Shown piece by piece: positions 1-9,052 of a stretch of 64,000 nt of DNA. Location: the NCBI GenBank assembly GCA_025698895.1, contig JAILWO010000001.1, forward strand, positions 593,001 through 657,000. The letters run 5' to 3'. A program made the translations under genes and the position numbers. The stretch is from Rhizobiaceae bacterium (GTDB taxonomy: Bacteria; Pseudomonadota; Alphaproteobacteria; Rhizobiales; Rhizobiaceae). How positions within the stretch are numbered: position 1 is the stretch's first letter; each line of letters opens with the position of its first letter. The notes under the pieces were generated by a model. The model did not search any database and was not told where the DNA came from. It was given only the letters and a program-made list of their open reading frames with translations.

Positions 1-375
1 GTTGGTGGATTTCTCGTTGAGCCAACTCTCGATAACCATGAAGGCGCCGGCCATCATGAAGCCGGTCGCCGCGCGAAGCACGATCCAGAACAGAGGGTCG
101 ATCAGCAGCCCCGACAGGAGCGCGATGATCGCGGCAGCCGCGGTGAAAGCGCCGAAGGAGCGCACATGCCCGACCTTGCGCACCAGTCTCGGCGCGAACC
201 AGCACCCGGCGATGAAGCCTGCCGCCCAGGCGGTGCCGAGCAAGCCGAGAGAGGTGGTGGAAAACCCCTCCTCCTGCCCGCGCAGCGGCAGAAGCAGCCC
301 GTGCAGGCCAGATCCGGCCAGGAGGAAGGCCGTGCCGCGCAGAAGCGAGAAGATGGGGCGGAAGCTGGCGAACAT
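1..375 (-). CDS. MFS transporter, N-terminal part (cut by the window edge)
   Basis: The reverse strand from the ATG at 375 stays open to position 1, giving the first 125 residues of a membrane protein. It has hydrophobic segments near residues 8-28, 44-60, 73-92 and 98-118. The first inter-helix stretch and the FxxGxWFAPRLVRKVGH loop between helices 2 and 3 are typical of the major facilitator superfamily. The ending GFMMAGAFMVIESWLNE is typical of the YcaD-like subgroup of MFS proteins in alphaproteobacteria. The C-terminal two thirds lie outside the window. Transport is inferred from the family only and the substrate is unknown. Confidence 0.75.
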   Translation of the reverse strand, partial: MFASFRPIFSLLRGTAFLLAGSGLHGLLLPLRGQEEGFSTTSLGLLGTAWAAGFIAGCWFAPRLVRKVGHVRSFGAFTAAAAIIALLSGLLIDPLFWIVLRAATGFMMAGAFMVIESWLNEKSTN

Positions 376-463
376 CAGGTCCGGAACGGTTGAACAAACA
401 CACACACCGCGCCGCGATTCGCCCCGCGACGTCAGCGCACAAAAACAGGCTGGGCGTCGGCGA

Positions 464-655
464 TCAACGCCTGAAAATGGAATCGGCGGTCTGACGGCTC
501 TTCGATTTGGCGGCCTTTTCGCCTTCCAACCTCGAAATCTCGGACTTGAGCAACTTGATGCGCTCTTCCAGATCGTCCACCGAAAGCGTCGCCAGGCTCT
601 GGCCAATCGTATGGCTCGGAACCTTCTTGACCGGTTCGTCGTCGAATATGCCCAT
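464..655 (-). CDS. DUF1192 family small protein
   Basis: A 63-residue protein starting MGIFDDEP. The central part (SVDDLEERIKLLKSEISRLE) is a predicted short coiled coil, followed by a basic KSKSRQTADSIFRR tail. This layout, acidic start, GQ-L-LSV-EL, coiled coil and a terminal A--LF motif, is that of the alphaproteobacterial DUF1192 family, whose function is unknown. In-frame ATGs at 667 and 685 also exist, but the family normally begins at the residue chosen. It is divergent from the quinone oxidoreductase gene at 752, so the roughly 96-bp gap between them must hold both promoters. Confidence 0.75.
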   Translation of the reverse strand: MGIFDDEPVKKVPSHTIGQSLATLSVDDLEERIKLLKSEISRLEGEKAAKSKSRQTADSIFRR

Positions 656-751
656 CGGCTCCTCCATGTATGCGGCCGTGATCACATTTGCATATTGGCC
701 GCGACACGCTATCCCGAATGCGAACCGATGGGACGAGGATGAGGTAATTCC

Positions 752-1762
752 ATGACGAAGCGCGCATCACTGCCCGAAATGATGACGGCGATCGCGATCA
801 CCGAGCCGGGCGGACCGATGGTGCTCAAGCCCGAGCGGCGTCCGGTTCCGGTGCCGAAAGCCGGCGAAATCCTGATCAAGGTGCGCGCCGCCGGCGTCAA
901 CCGTCCGGATGTCTCGCAGCGACAGGGCGCCTATCCGCCGCCGCCGGGAGCGTCCGACCTGCCGGGCCTGGAAGTAGCCGGCGAGGTTGTCGGTCTCGGC
1001 GACGGCGTGGAGCGCTGGCGCGAAAACGATATCGTCACGGCCCTGGCACCAGGCGGCGGATATGCCGAATATTGCGTCGTTCCCGGTTCGAACGCGCTGC
1101 CGGTTCCGCACGGCTTCACCTTCACCGAAGCCGCCGCCATTCCGGAGACCTTCTTTACCGTGTGGCACAACGTCTTCGAGCGCGGCGCGCTGAAGCCTGG
1201 CGAGACTTTGCTTGTGCATGGCGGCTCGTCCGGCATTGGCACGACCGCGATTCAACTCGCGGCCGCCCTTGGCTCGACCGTCATCGCCACAGCCGGGTCG
1301 GCCGAAAAATGCGCCGCCTGCGCCGGGCTCGGCGCGATAAGGACGATCAACTACCGCGAGGAGGACTACGTCGCCGCCGTGAAGGAAGAGACCGGCGGCA
1401 AGGGCGCCGACGTGATTCTCGACATGGTCGGCGGCGACTATATCGGCCGCAACTACGACGCCGCCGCCGTCGACGGCCGGATCGTTCAAATCGCCTTCCT
1501 GAAGGGCGCCAGAGCCGAGACCGATTTCACCAAGCTGATGGTCAAGCGCCTCACCCATACCGGTTCGACGCTGAGACCGCGCACGGTCGAGTTCAAGGCG
1601 CATATCGCCGCCCAACTGGAACGGAAGGTCTGGCCGCTGCTGGCGGAGCGGCGCGTCGCGCCGGTCATGGACATGATCTATCCGCTGAAGGAGGTGTGGC
1701 GCGCGCATGAGCGGATGGAGGAAGGCGACCACGTCGGCAAGATCGTGCTTGACGTCGCCTGA
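752..1762 (+). CDS. NAD(P)H-quinone oxidoreductase, MDR superfamily (PIG3-like)
   Basis: A 336-residue medium-chain dehydrogenase/reductase without the zinc-ligand signature. It is expected to reduce quinones with NAD(P)H in the cytoplasm. The N-terminal GroES-like fold includes AGVNRPDVSQRQG and a GLEVAGEVVGLG stretch near residue 70. The nucleotide-binding motif HGGSSGIGTTAIQLA is near residues 155-170. The AITEPGGP start and overall length match the PIG3/quinone oxidoreductase subgroup. GAGG seven bases upstream supports the ATG at 752, although ATGs at 779 and 782 would fit the family's usual start equally well. Confidence 0.85.
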   Translation: MTKRASLPEMMTAIAITEPGGPMVLKPERRPVPVPKAGEILIKVRAAGVNRPDVSQRQGAYPPPPGASDLPGLEVAGEVVGLGDGVERWRENDIVTALAPGGGYAEYCVVPGSNALPVPHGFTFTEAAAIPETFFTVWHNVFERGALKPGETLLVHGGSSGIGTTAIQLAAALGSTVIATAGSAEKCAACAGLGAIRTINYREEDYVAAVKEETGGKGADVILDMVGGDYIGRNYDAAAVDGRIVQIAFLKGARAETDFTKLMVKRLTHTGSTLRPRTVEFKAHIAAQLERKVWPLLAERRVAPVMDMIYPLKEVWRAHERMEEGDHVGKIVLDVA

Positions 1763-1906
1763 CACGCCACCCGCGAACAGAACGACAGCGGATTCCTCCT
1801 TGGACTGGGCATTCTGTAGAGAGATTCTCTGACGAGACCCCCTCGCTTGGTCTCGGTCTCTACGGCGCGACGTTAGATTCGGGACATCAAGAAGCGAGGT
1901 CCAGCC

Positions 1907-3400
1907 ATGTCAGCGCATTTCGCCCGTTCAGACCGTCACGCCGCCCTCGATCGCCTGTCCGACAAGCGTCTGTTGCGCGAACAGGCTTATCTGGACGGTC
2001 GCTGGACCGCCAGCGACCGAGCCGCCAGTTTCGAGGTCTGCGACCCGGCCACCGGCGCGACGGTAGCCTGGGTTGCTTCGCTTGATGCCGGCCAGGCCGA
2101 CGCCGCGATCGGCGCCGCCGCCCGCGCACTCACTACGTGGAAGGCACTGCTGCCTCAGGAGCGGGCGAGGCTGCTGCGTCGCTGGTTCGACCTGATCGTT
2201 GCCGCGCGCGACGATCTCGCGCTCATCATGACGCTGGAACAGGGCAAACCGCTCAAGGAATCGCTCGGCGAGATCGATTACGCCGCCTCCTTCGTCGAAT
2301 GGTACGGCGAGGAGGCAAAACGTCTCAACGCCGAGGGCGTGACCAGTCACCTGCCCGGAGCGGAGATGTCTGTACGGCGCGAGCCTGTCGGGGTCGTCGG
2401 TGTCGCGACACCGTGGAACTTTCCGGCGGCCATGCTGACCCGCAAGGCCGCGGCCGCACTTGCCGCCGGCTGCACGGTGGTCGCGCATCCCTCGACCGAG
2501 ACGCCGCTCTCGGCCCTGGCACTGGCCGAGCTCGCCGAGCGTGCCGGCATTCCCGCGGGCGTCTTCAACATCGTCACCGGCGACGCCGCGACCATCGTCG
2601 GCCGCTTCTGCGAGGATCCTCGCGTGCGGGCGCTGTCCTTCACCGGCTCGACCGAAATCGGACGGGTGATCGCGAGGCAGTGCGCGCCGACCATGAAGCG
2701 GTTGGTCATGGAGCTCGGCGGCCATGCGCCGCTGATCGTCTTTGCCGATTCCGATCTGGACAGGGCAGTCGACATCGCCGTCGGCGCCAAGTTCGCCACC
2801 TCGGGTCAGGATTGCCTCGCCGCCAACCGCATCTATGTCGAGCGGTCGATATACAACGCCTTCTGTGCTGCGTTCACCGCGCGGATCGCGGCCCTGAAAG
2901 TCGGGGCGGGACTTGAGAACGGCGTCGAGATCGGCCCGCTGATGCATGAGCGCGCCGTCCGAAAGTCGCTGGAACATGTCGCCGACGCGGCATCGAAGGG
3001 TGCCCGGGTGCTCGCCGGCGGCATGCGCCACGATGCGGGCCGCCTGTTCATGCAGCCCACGCTGCTGGCCGATGTGCCCGACGATGCCGCCATCATGCGC
3101 GAGGAGACCTTCGGTCCGGTCGCGGCGGTCGCGCCGTTCGACGCCGAGGACGAGGTTGTCGCGCGCGCCAACGACACCGAATATGGCCTCGTCGCCTATG
3201 TCGTCACCGAAAACGGCGCTCGCCAGCGGCGCCTGGCGGCAGCCCTCGACTACGGTATGGTGGCGATCAACCGGGTCAAGATCACCGGCGCGCCGGTGCC
3301 TTTCGGCGGCGTCAAGCAATCCGGCCTCGGTCGCGAAGGTTCGCGGCACGGCATCGAAGCCTTCACCGACCTGAAATATGTCTGCCTCGACGTCGCTTGA
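1907..3400 (+). CDS. NAD(P)-dependent succinate-semialdehyde dehydrogenase-like protein
   Basis: A 497-residue aldehyde dehydrogenase. The catalytic Glu (ELGGHAP, residue 269) and Cys (GQDCLAANR, residue 303) are 34 residues apart, as in GabD. TPWNFPAA, FTGSTEIGR and the PFGGVKQSGLGREG C-terminal motif are all present, so the enzyme looks intact. A GAGG Shine-Dalgarno stands seven bases before the ATG. An aminotransferase follows 33 bp later, which fits oxidation of a semialdehyde produced by transamination of a primary amine such as GABA or beta-alanine. Succinate semialdehyde is the likeliest substrate by similarity, but malonate or glutarate semialdehyde cannot be excluded. Confidence 0.85.
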   Translation: MSAHFARSDRHAALDRLSDKRLLREQAYLDGRWTASDRAASFEVCDPATGATVAWVASLDAGQADAAIGAAARALTTWKALLPQERARLLRRWFDLIVAARDDLALIMTLEQGKPLKESLGEIDYAASFVEWYGEEAKRLNAEGVTSHLPGAEMSVRREPVGVVGVATPWNFPAAMLTRKAAAALAAGCTVVAHPSTETPLSALALAELAERAGIPAGVFNIVTGDAATIVGRFCEDPRVRALSFTGSTEIGRVIARQCAPTMKRLVMELGGHAPLIVFADSDLDRAVDIAVGAKFATSGQDCLAANRIYVERSIYNAFCAAFTARIAALKVGAGLENGVEIGPLMHERAVRKSLEHVADAASKGARVLAGGMRHDAGRLFMQPTLLADVPDDAAIMREETFGPVAAVAPFDAEDEVVARANDTEYGLVAYVVTENGARQRRLAAALDYGMVAINRVKITGAPVPFGGVKQSGLGREGSRHGIEAFTDLKYVCLDVA

Positions 3401-3433
3401 AACCAGGCATTCTGAACCACAGGAGTAGCAACA

Positions 3434-4807
3434 ATGCTCGACCGCTCGAATGAACTCTCGGCCTGGGATCGCGATCACTTCTTCCATCCCTCGACCCATA
3501 TGGGCTCCCATGCGCGCGGCGAGAGCCCGACGCGCGTGATCGCCGGCGGCGAGGGTGTGCGCATACGCGACATCAACGGCAAGGAAAGCATCGACGCGTT
3601 TGCCGGACTCTACTGCGTCAATGTCGGCTATGGCCGCACCGAGATCGCCGAAGCCATCGCCGAGCAGGCCAAGACGCTTGCCTACTACCACGCCTATGTC
3701 GGTCACGGCTCGGAAGCCTCGATACGGCTCGCCAAGATGATCATCGACCGCGCGCCTGAAGGCATGAGCCGCGTCTATTTCGGCCTCTCCGGCTCGGACG
3801 CCAACGAGACCAACATCAAGCTGATCTGGTATTACAACAATGTGCTGGGCAGGCCGGAGAAGAAGAAGATCATCTCGCGCTGGCGCGGCTATCACGGCTC
3901 CGGCGTCATGACCGGATCGCTGACCGGTCTCGACCTGTTCCATAACGCTTTCGACCTGCCGCGCGCGCCCATCCTGCACACCGAGGCGCCTTATTATTAT
4001 CGCCGCGCCGACCGTTCCATGAGCGAGGAACAGTTCTCGCAGTTTTGCGCCGACAGGCTGGACGAGATGATCCAGGCCGAGGGAGCGGACACGGTCGCCG
4101 CCTTCATCGGAGAGCCGATCCTGGGCACGGGCGGCATCGTGCCGCCGCCGGCAGGCTACTGGGAAAAGATTCAGGCCGTGCTGAAGAGACATGACGTGCT
4201 GCTCGTCGCCGACGAGGTCGTCACCGGCTTCGGCCGGATGGGCACCATGTTCGGCTCCGACCATTACGGCATCAGGCCGGACCTGATCACCATCGCCAAG
4301 GGCCTGACCTCCGCCTATGCGCCGCTGTCGGGCACGATCGTCTCCGACAAGGTTTGGCAGGTGCTGGTCAAGGGGTCGGATCAGCTCGGCGTGCTGGGAC
4401 ACGGCTGGACCTATTCGGCTCACCCGCTTTGCGCGGCGGCCGGCGTCGCCAATCTGGAACTCATCGACCGGCTCGGGCTGGTGGAGAATGCGGGCGAGGT
4501 CGGCGCGCATTTCCGGGCCGGGCTGGCTGACGCGCTCGCAAGCCACCCCCATGTCGGGGACGTCCGTGGCGACGGGTTGTTGGCTGCCGTCGAATTCGTC
4601 GCCGACAAGGATGACCGGGTCTCCTTCGATGTCTCGAGAAAGGTCGGTCCGCAGGTCGCGGCCGCGCTCGGCGAGCGCGGCGTGATCGGCCGCGCCATGC
4701 CGCAGGGCGACATTCTCGGCTTCGCGCCGCCGTTCTGCCTGACCAAGGAGGACGCCGACATCGTCGTCGAGCGCACCGCCGATGCTGTGAAAGCGGTGCT
4801 CGGCTGA
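3434..4807 (+). CDS. Class III PLP-dependent aminotransferase (omega-transaminase type)
   Basis: A 457-residue fold-type I aminotransferase. The PLP-binding Asp (VADEVVTGFGRMG, residue 260) and the Schiff-base Lys (AKGLTSAYAPLS, residue 289) are both present. The start WDRDHFFHPSTHMG and the RYFGLSGSDANETN-like segment near residue 115 match aspartate aminotransferase-family omega-transaminases that use pyruvate or glyoxylate as acceptor. AGGAG eight bases upstream supports the ATG. It sits between a semialdehyde dehydrogenase and an MDR dehydrogenase, with only 2 bp before the latter, so the three genes are probably one operon for amine or omega-amino-acid catabolism. Confidence 0.85.
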   Translation: MLDRSNELSAWDRDHFFHPSTHMGSHARGESPTRVIAGGEGVRIRDINGKESIDAFAGLYCVNVGYGRTEIAEAIAEQAKTLAYYHAYVGHGSEASIRLAKMIIDRAPEGMSRVYFGLSGSDANETNIKLIWYYNNVLGRPEKKKIISRWRGYHGSGVMTGSLTGLDLFHNAFDLPRAPILHTEAPYYYRRADRSMSEEQFSQFCADRLDEMIQAEGADTVAAFIGEPILGTGGIVPPPAGYWEKIQAVLKRHDVLLVADEVVTGFGRMGTMFGSDHYGIRPDLITIAKGLTSAYAPLSGTIVSDKVWQVLVKGSDQLGVLGHGWTYSAHPLCAAAGVANLELIDRLGLVENAGEVGAHFRAGLADALASHPHVGDVRGDGLLAAVEFVADKDDRVSFDVSRKVGPQVAAALGERGVIGRAMPQGDILGFAPPFCLTKEDADIVVERTADAVKAVLG

Positions 4808-4809
4808 CG

Positions 4810-5898
4810 ATGGCCGACAGGCTTCCCGCCACTATGGCCGCCGTGCTGCTGACAGGGCATGGCGGCCTGGAAAAGCTCGTCTATCGCACCGACGTGCCGG
4901 TTCCGCGGCTCGCGCCGGGCGAGGTGCTGGTGAAAGTCTCGGCCTGCGGGATGAACAATACCGATGTGTGGGTGCGCGAGGGTGCGTACGGCACCGAGGA
5001 AGATCCCCGCGCGGTATCGACATGGCGCCGGCAGGGCAACACGCTCACCTTCCCGCGTACACAAGGGACCGACACCGTCGGCCGCATCGCCGCCATAGGC
5101 GAAGGCGTCCCGGCTTCGCGCATCGGCGAACGCGTCATGGTCGACTTCTCGATCTACAATCGCGACGACGATTCGCTCGCCGACATCGACTATATGGGCC
5201 ACGGGCGCGACGGCGGCTACGCGGAATATCAGGCGGTTCCGTCCGAGAACGCGCATGTCGTCGACACGACGATGAGCGACGTCGAGCTCGCCACCTTCTG
5301 CTGCGCCTATCTCACCGGCGAGCACATGTTGGAGCGGGCCGGCCTCGAAACCGGCGAGCGCGTTTTGGTGACTGGCGCGTCGGGCGGCGTCGGCTCGGGT
5401 ATCGTCCAGCTTGCCAGAGCGCGCGGCGCGATCCCCTACGCGGTCGTCGGCGCAGGCAAGGAGCAGGCCGTGCTCGATATCGGCGCCGAGGCCGTCGTCA
5501 CGCGCGGCGTGGCGGACCTGCCTGCGGCGGTGGCCGAGGCAACCGGCGGCGAACCGATCGACGTTGTCGCGGATCTCGTCGGCGGATCGATGTTCAACGA
5601 TCTCCTGCGCATCCTGCGGCCCGAGGGTCGCTATACGACAGCGGGCGCGATCGGCGGCCCGGTCGTGCAACTCGACCTGCGCACCATGTATCTCAAACAG
5701 CTTCGGCTGCATGGCTCCAGCCAGGGCACACGCGCCGATTTCCGGCGGCTGGTACGCTATATCGAGCAGGGCCGGCTCAAGGCGCTTCTCGGAGGCGTCT
5801 ACCCTCTGTCGGATTTCCGCCGCGCGCAGACCGACTTCATGGCGAAGGAATTCGTGGGCAAGCTGGTCGTGCGGCCAGACGCGATGTTGGCCGATTGA
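4810..5898 (+). CDS. MDR-superfamily zinc-type alcohol dehydrogenase-like protein
   Basis: A 362-residue medium-chain dehydrogenase whose start lies 2 bp after the aminotransferase stop, implying translational coupling. The N-terminal catalytic fold carries SACGMNNTDVWVREG, with a Cys-Gly-Met-Asn-Asn pattern where zinc enzymes have C-G-x-C-H-x-D, and QGTDTVGRIAAIGEG. The Rossmann motif VTGASGGVGSGIVQLA is near residue 180. The structural-zinc cysteine cluster is absent, so it resembles zinc-independent quinone/alcohol dehydrogenases. The context suggests it reduces or oxidises an aldehyde or alcohol in the same amine pathway; the substrate is not readable. Confidence 0.8.
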   Translation: MADRLPATMAAVLLTGHGGLEKLVYRTDVPVPRLAPGEVLVKVSACGMNNTDVWVREGAYGTEEDPRAVSTWRRQGNTLTFPRTQGTDTVGRIAAIGEGVPASRIGERVMVDFSIYNRDDDSLADIDYMGHGRDGGYAEYQAVPSENAHVVDTTMSDVELATFCCAYLTGEHMLERAGLETGERVLVTGASGGVGSGIVQLARARGAIPYAVVGAGKEQAVLDIGAEAVVTRGVADLPAAVAEATGGEPIDVVADLVGGSMFNDLLRILRPEGRYTTAGAIGGPVVQLDLRTMYLKQLRLHGSSQGTRADFRRLVRYIEQGRLKALLGGVYPLSDFRRAQTDFMAKEFVGKLVVRPDAMLAD

Positions 5899-5957
5899 CG
5901 CGTCGAAGGGCTGATCTACAGTCCCGCCTTCCCACACGCCGGAGAGGCGGCTGAACG

Positions 5958-7028
5958 ATGTCGACGCCTTCGATCGAGGAAATCAGCTTTGTCGTCGTCG
6001 TCATCGTCGTCACGGCGGCATTCTTCTGGCTGCTTCTGCCATTCTATGGCGCGGTTTTGTGGGCGGTCATCCTTTCCATTCTGTTCAACCCGCTCCACCG
6101 GCGCCTCGAACGGCGACTTTCAGGCCGAAGCGGGTTGGCCGCCGCCATAAGCCTGCTGGCCTGCATCTGCATCGTCGTGATCCCCGGAAGCGTGATCCTC
6201 TCCTCTCTGGCGGCCGAAGCCACCAGCCTCTACAGCCGTATCAATTCGAGCGAGATCGACGCCGCCGCCGTCCTGCGGGAATTCCGCAATGCCCTCCCCA
6301 CCGCCCTGGTCGAATGGTTCTCGACGTTGAACCTCGGCAGTTTCGAGGACATTCAAAGTCGGCTGACATCCTTCCTTGGCCAGGGTCTGCAGGCCATCGC
6401 GACACGTCTGGTTTCCATCGGTCAGGGTACCGCTCAGGTCTTCATAAGCCTCGGCTTGATGCTGTATGTCCTCTTCTTCCTGTTTCGGGACGGCGCGCGA
6501 CTGGCGTCGATCATTCGCCGCGCAAGCCCGCTCAGCCAGCATCATACGGACTACATCCTGGCAAAGTTCAGTGCGGTCGTGAAAGCCACGGTGAAGGGCA
6601 ATGTCATAATCGCCGTCGTTCAGGGTACGATCGGCGGCGTCACCTTCTGGCTGCTGGGCATTCCGGCGGCGCTCCTGTGGGGTGTATGCATGGCGGTCCT
6701 CTCCTTGCTGCCTGCTATCGGTGCCGCCCTGGTCTGGATACCGGTGTCGGCTTATCTTCTTCTTTCTGGTCAGTATCTTAAGGGCGTCGTTCTGATCGTC
6801 GTCGGCGTCTTCATCATCAGCCTCGTTGACAACTTCCTGCGGCCACCCCTCGTTGGCAGGGGAACCCGCATGCCCGATTATGTCGTGCTCGTGTCCACGC
6901 TGGGCGGTCTCTCGCTCTTCGGCATGAACGGTTTCGTCATCGGACCGCTGATCGCTGCGCTGTTCATCGCCGTCTGGTCGCTGTTCACCGACGACCGGCA
7001 CCACATTCTCAGATCACCGCAGGAATGA
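5958..7028 (+). CDS. AI-2E family transporter (PerM/TqsA-like membrane protein)
   Basis: A 356-residue integral membrane protein. Paired N-terminal helices occur at about residues 8-50 and 60-85, a long hydrophilic region at 90-150, and five or more helices after residue 155. The C-terminal block with DNFLRPPLVGRGTRMPDYVVLVSTLGGLSLFGMNGFVIGPL is the signature of the AI-2E/PerM family, here seen from about residue 290. Family members export small molecules or act as sodium/proton antiporters; none of this can be assigned here. GGAGAGG lies upstream of the ATG. The gene closes the first run of plus-strand genes. Confidence 0.85.
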   Translation: MSTPSIEEISFVVVVIVVTAAFFWLLLPFYGAVLWAVILSILFNPLHRRLERRLSGRSGLAAAISLLACICIVVIPGSVILSSLAAEATSLYSRINSSEIDAAAVLREFRNALPTALVEWFSTLNLGSFEDIQSRLTSFLGQGLQAIATRLVSIGQGTAQVFISLGLMLYVLFFLFRDGARLASIIRRASPLSQHHTDYILAKFSAVVKATVKGNVIIAVVQGTIGGVTFWLLGIPAALLWGVCMAVLSLLPAIGAALVWIPVSAYLLLSGQYLKGVVLIVVGVFIISLVDNFLRPPLVGRGTRMPDYVVLVSTLGGLSLFGMNGFVIGPLIAALFIAVWSLFTDDRHHILRSPQE

Positions 7029-7284
7029 CCCGCCGCCAAGTCCGTCGGGAACCGGTACGAGCTTAACCGTTGAGCGAGTCCTGGTCGCGGCTGACAGGGT
7101 CAAGCCGGCGGCCAGGTAGGCCGACCGGACGAACATCGGCGAACGCCGCGTTGGAATGCCATTCCCGCCGGGCGGACTTCTTGGCAATCGCGATTTCCCC
7201 CGCTCGCCAGCCGCGACAGCACGTTCCTTCAGATTGGCCGGCCGGTCGACGACAATTGCATCCGATTAGAGGAAGACCGTCCGC

Positions 7285-8706
7285 ATGTCCGTCAAGCCCG
7301 CAAAACTCAACGCGTTTCCCGTCTTCATGAAGGTCGAGAACCGCCCGGTCGTCGTCGTCGGCGCTGGCGAGGAGGCGCTCGCCAAGGCGCGGCTGATGGC
7401 ACAGTCCAGCGCCAGGCTGACGGTCGTGGCCGACAATCCCGGCGCCGACCTGGCCGCATGGGCGATTGCCAATGACGCCGATCTCGTGCCCTCCAGCTAT
7501 CGGCCAGAACTGCTCGACGGCGCGGTGCTGGTCTTCGCCGCCACCGACGACGAGGCGCTCGACGCGCGCATCGTCGCCGACGCACGGGCCAAGGGAATCT
7601 GCGTCAACGCCGTCGACCGCCCGGAACTGTGCGACTTCTTCACGCCCGCACTGGTCAACCGCGCTCCGGTCGCCGTTGCGATCGGCACCGAGGGCGCCGG
7701 CCCAGTGCTTGCCCAGTCGATCCGCGCGAAGATCGACCGAATGCTGGCGCCATCGCTTGGGCCGCTGGCCGCGCTGGCGGCGGGACTGAGGGAGACGGTC
7801 GAGCGCATCGTGCCAAAGGGACCGGCTCGACGGCGCTTCTGGACGGATTTCTTCGACGGCGCGCCAGCGCGCGCGATGGAAATCGGCCATGCCGACGAGG
7901 CGCGTGTTGCCGCCGAGGCGCTGATGGCGCGTCGTGACCGTCCGCGCGGCCATGTCGCACTGGTGGGTGCGGGTCCAGGCGCCGAGGATCTGCTGACGCT
8001 GCGCGCCCAGCGCCTGCTGATGGAAGCCGAGGTCATCGTCCACGACGCGCTGGTGCCCGAAGCAGTCATCGCGATGGGGCGCCGCGATGCCGCGCGCATC
8101 GCCGCCGGCAAGCGCAAGGGCTGCCATTCCAAGACCCAGGCCGAGATCAATGACCTTCTGGTGCGGCTTGGTCGCGACGGCCGGCGCGTCGTGCGGCTGA
8201 AAGGTGGCGATCCGCTGATTTTCGGCCGGGCCGGTGAGGAAATGGCGGCTCTGCGAGATGCCGGCATTTCCTTCGAGGTGGTGCCGGGCGTGACTTCGGC
8301 TTTCGCTGCCGCTGCCGATTTCGAACTGCCGCTGACGCTGCGGGGGGTCGCCTCCTCGCTGGTCTTCACCACCGGCCACGATCTGCGTGGCGACGCGATG
8401 CCGGACTGGGCCGCGCTTGCCATGACCGGCGCGACGGTTGCCGTCTATATGGGCCGCTCGATCGCCGCCCAAGTCGCCGGGCGACTTATGGACGCCGGGC
8501 TTTCGCCCGACACGGCCGTGGCCGTGGTCGAGAATGCGAGCCTCGGCGAGCGCCGCATGCTGCATGGCACGCTGGCCGATCTGCCCGCGCTTTCCGAACG
8601 CGACGAGTTCACAGGTCCAGTCATGACCCTCATCGGAGACGCCGTCGCCGGCGCCAGCTTCACGCGATCCCAGCCGCTGCGCGAGCGGCTGGCGGTCGCC
8701 GCCTGA
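7285..8706 (+). CDS. cysG: Siroheme synthase CysG (bifunctional)
   Basis: A 473-residue fusion that makes siroheme, the cofactor of sulfite reductase, from uroporphyrinogen III. The N-terminal half (about residues 1-205) is the precorrin-2 dehydrogenase/ferrochelatase, with an NAD-binding VVVVGAGEEALAKARL motif near residue 23. The C-terminal half (about 213-460) is the uroporphyrin-III C-methyltransferase, with VGAGPGAEDLLTLRA, VVRLKGGDPLIFGR and VVPGVTSAFAA. It heads the sulfur-assimilation operon, 17 bp before the DUF2849 gene. The 256 bp in front holds no gene I can recognise and presumably contains the operon promoter; I saw no convincing riboswitch fold there. Confidence 0.93.
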   Translation: MSVKPAKLNAFPVFMKVENRPVVVVGAGEEALAKARLMAQSSARLTVVADNPGADLAAWAIANDADLVPSSYRPELLDGAVLVFAATDDEALDARIVADARAKGICVNAVDRPELCDFFTPALVNRAPVAVAIGTEGAGPVLAQSIRAKIDRMLAPSLGPLAALAAGLRETVERIVPKGPARRRFWTDFFDGAPARAMEIGHADEARVAAEALMARRDRPRGHVALVGAGPGAEDLLTLRAQRLLMEAEVIVHDALVPEAVIAMGRRDAARIAAGKRKGCHSKTQAEINDLLVRLGRDGRRVVRLKGGDPLIFGRAGEEMAALRDAGISFEVVPGVTSAFAAAADFELPLTLRGVASSLVFTTGHDLRGDAMPDWAALAMTGATVAVYMGRSIAAQVAGRLMDAGLSPDTAVAVVENASLGERRMLHGTLADLPALSERDEFTGPVMTLIGDAVAGASFTRSQPLRERLAVAA

Positions 8707-8723
8707 CATTAAGGAGACCGCGC

Positions 8724-9032
8724 ATGAAGGTGCTCACCGCCAACCGCCTGATCGACGGCGAAGCCGTATGGCTCGCCGCCGACCACTCTTGGTCTGAAAC
8801 GATCGCGGCCGCCGAGGTGGCGCGCGATGATGCCAGCCGCGAAAAGCTCGAGCGAGCCGGTAAGGCGGCGCTGCTCAAGAACGAGGTCGTCGACGTGAAC
8901 CTCATCGACGTCGCGATGGAGGACGGGGAGATTGTTCCTCTTCGCCTGCGCGAGCGCATCCGCGCCGCAGGCCCGACGACACACCCGCAATTCGGCAAGC
9001 AGGCGCGTCCACGAATCGCCCAGGCAGCCTGA
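8724..9032 (+). CDS. DUF2849 family protein of the sulfur operon
   Basis: A 102-residue soluble protein beginning MKVLTANRLIDGEAVWL. That start, and the place between cysG and the sulfite reductase gene, define the DUF2849 family, which is almost always found here in alphaproteobacteria. Its biochemical role is not known; involvement in sulfite reduction is inferred from linkage only. AAGGAG lies just upstream of the ATG, and the sulfite reductase gene begins 20 bp downstream. Confidence 0.85.
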   Translation: MKVLTANRLIDGEAVWLAADHSWSETIAAAEVARDDASREKLERAGKAALLKNEVVDVNLIDVAMEDGEIVPLRLRERIRAAGPTTHPQFGKQARPRIAQAA

Positions 9033-9052
9033 CCAACGGAAAGACCGGTATC

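Noticed and set aside
1834-1854. GAGACC...GGTCTC inverted repeat before the semialdehyde dehydrogenase gene
   Set aside because: Six-base arms with a nine-base spacer in a GC-rich intergenic region; too weak to call an operator or terminator.
1928-4552. Very long minus-strand open frame (874 codons) opposite the semialdehyde dehydrogenase and aminotransferase genes
   Set aside because: It lies antisense to two genes with intact catalytic motifs, has no domain signature and is expected from GC-rich codon bias.
7029-7284. Possible riboswitch or leader before cysG
   Set aside because: I could not find a conserved SAM- or cobalamin-type structure, nor an intrinsic terminator; nothing beyond untranslated DNA can be supported.
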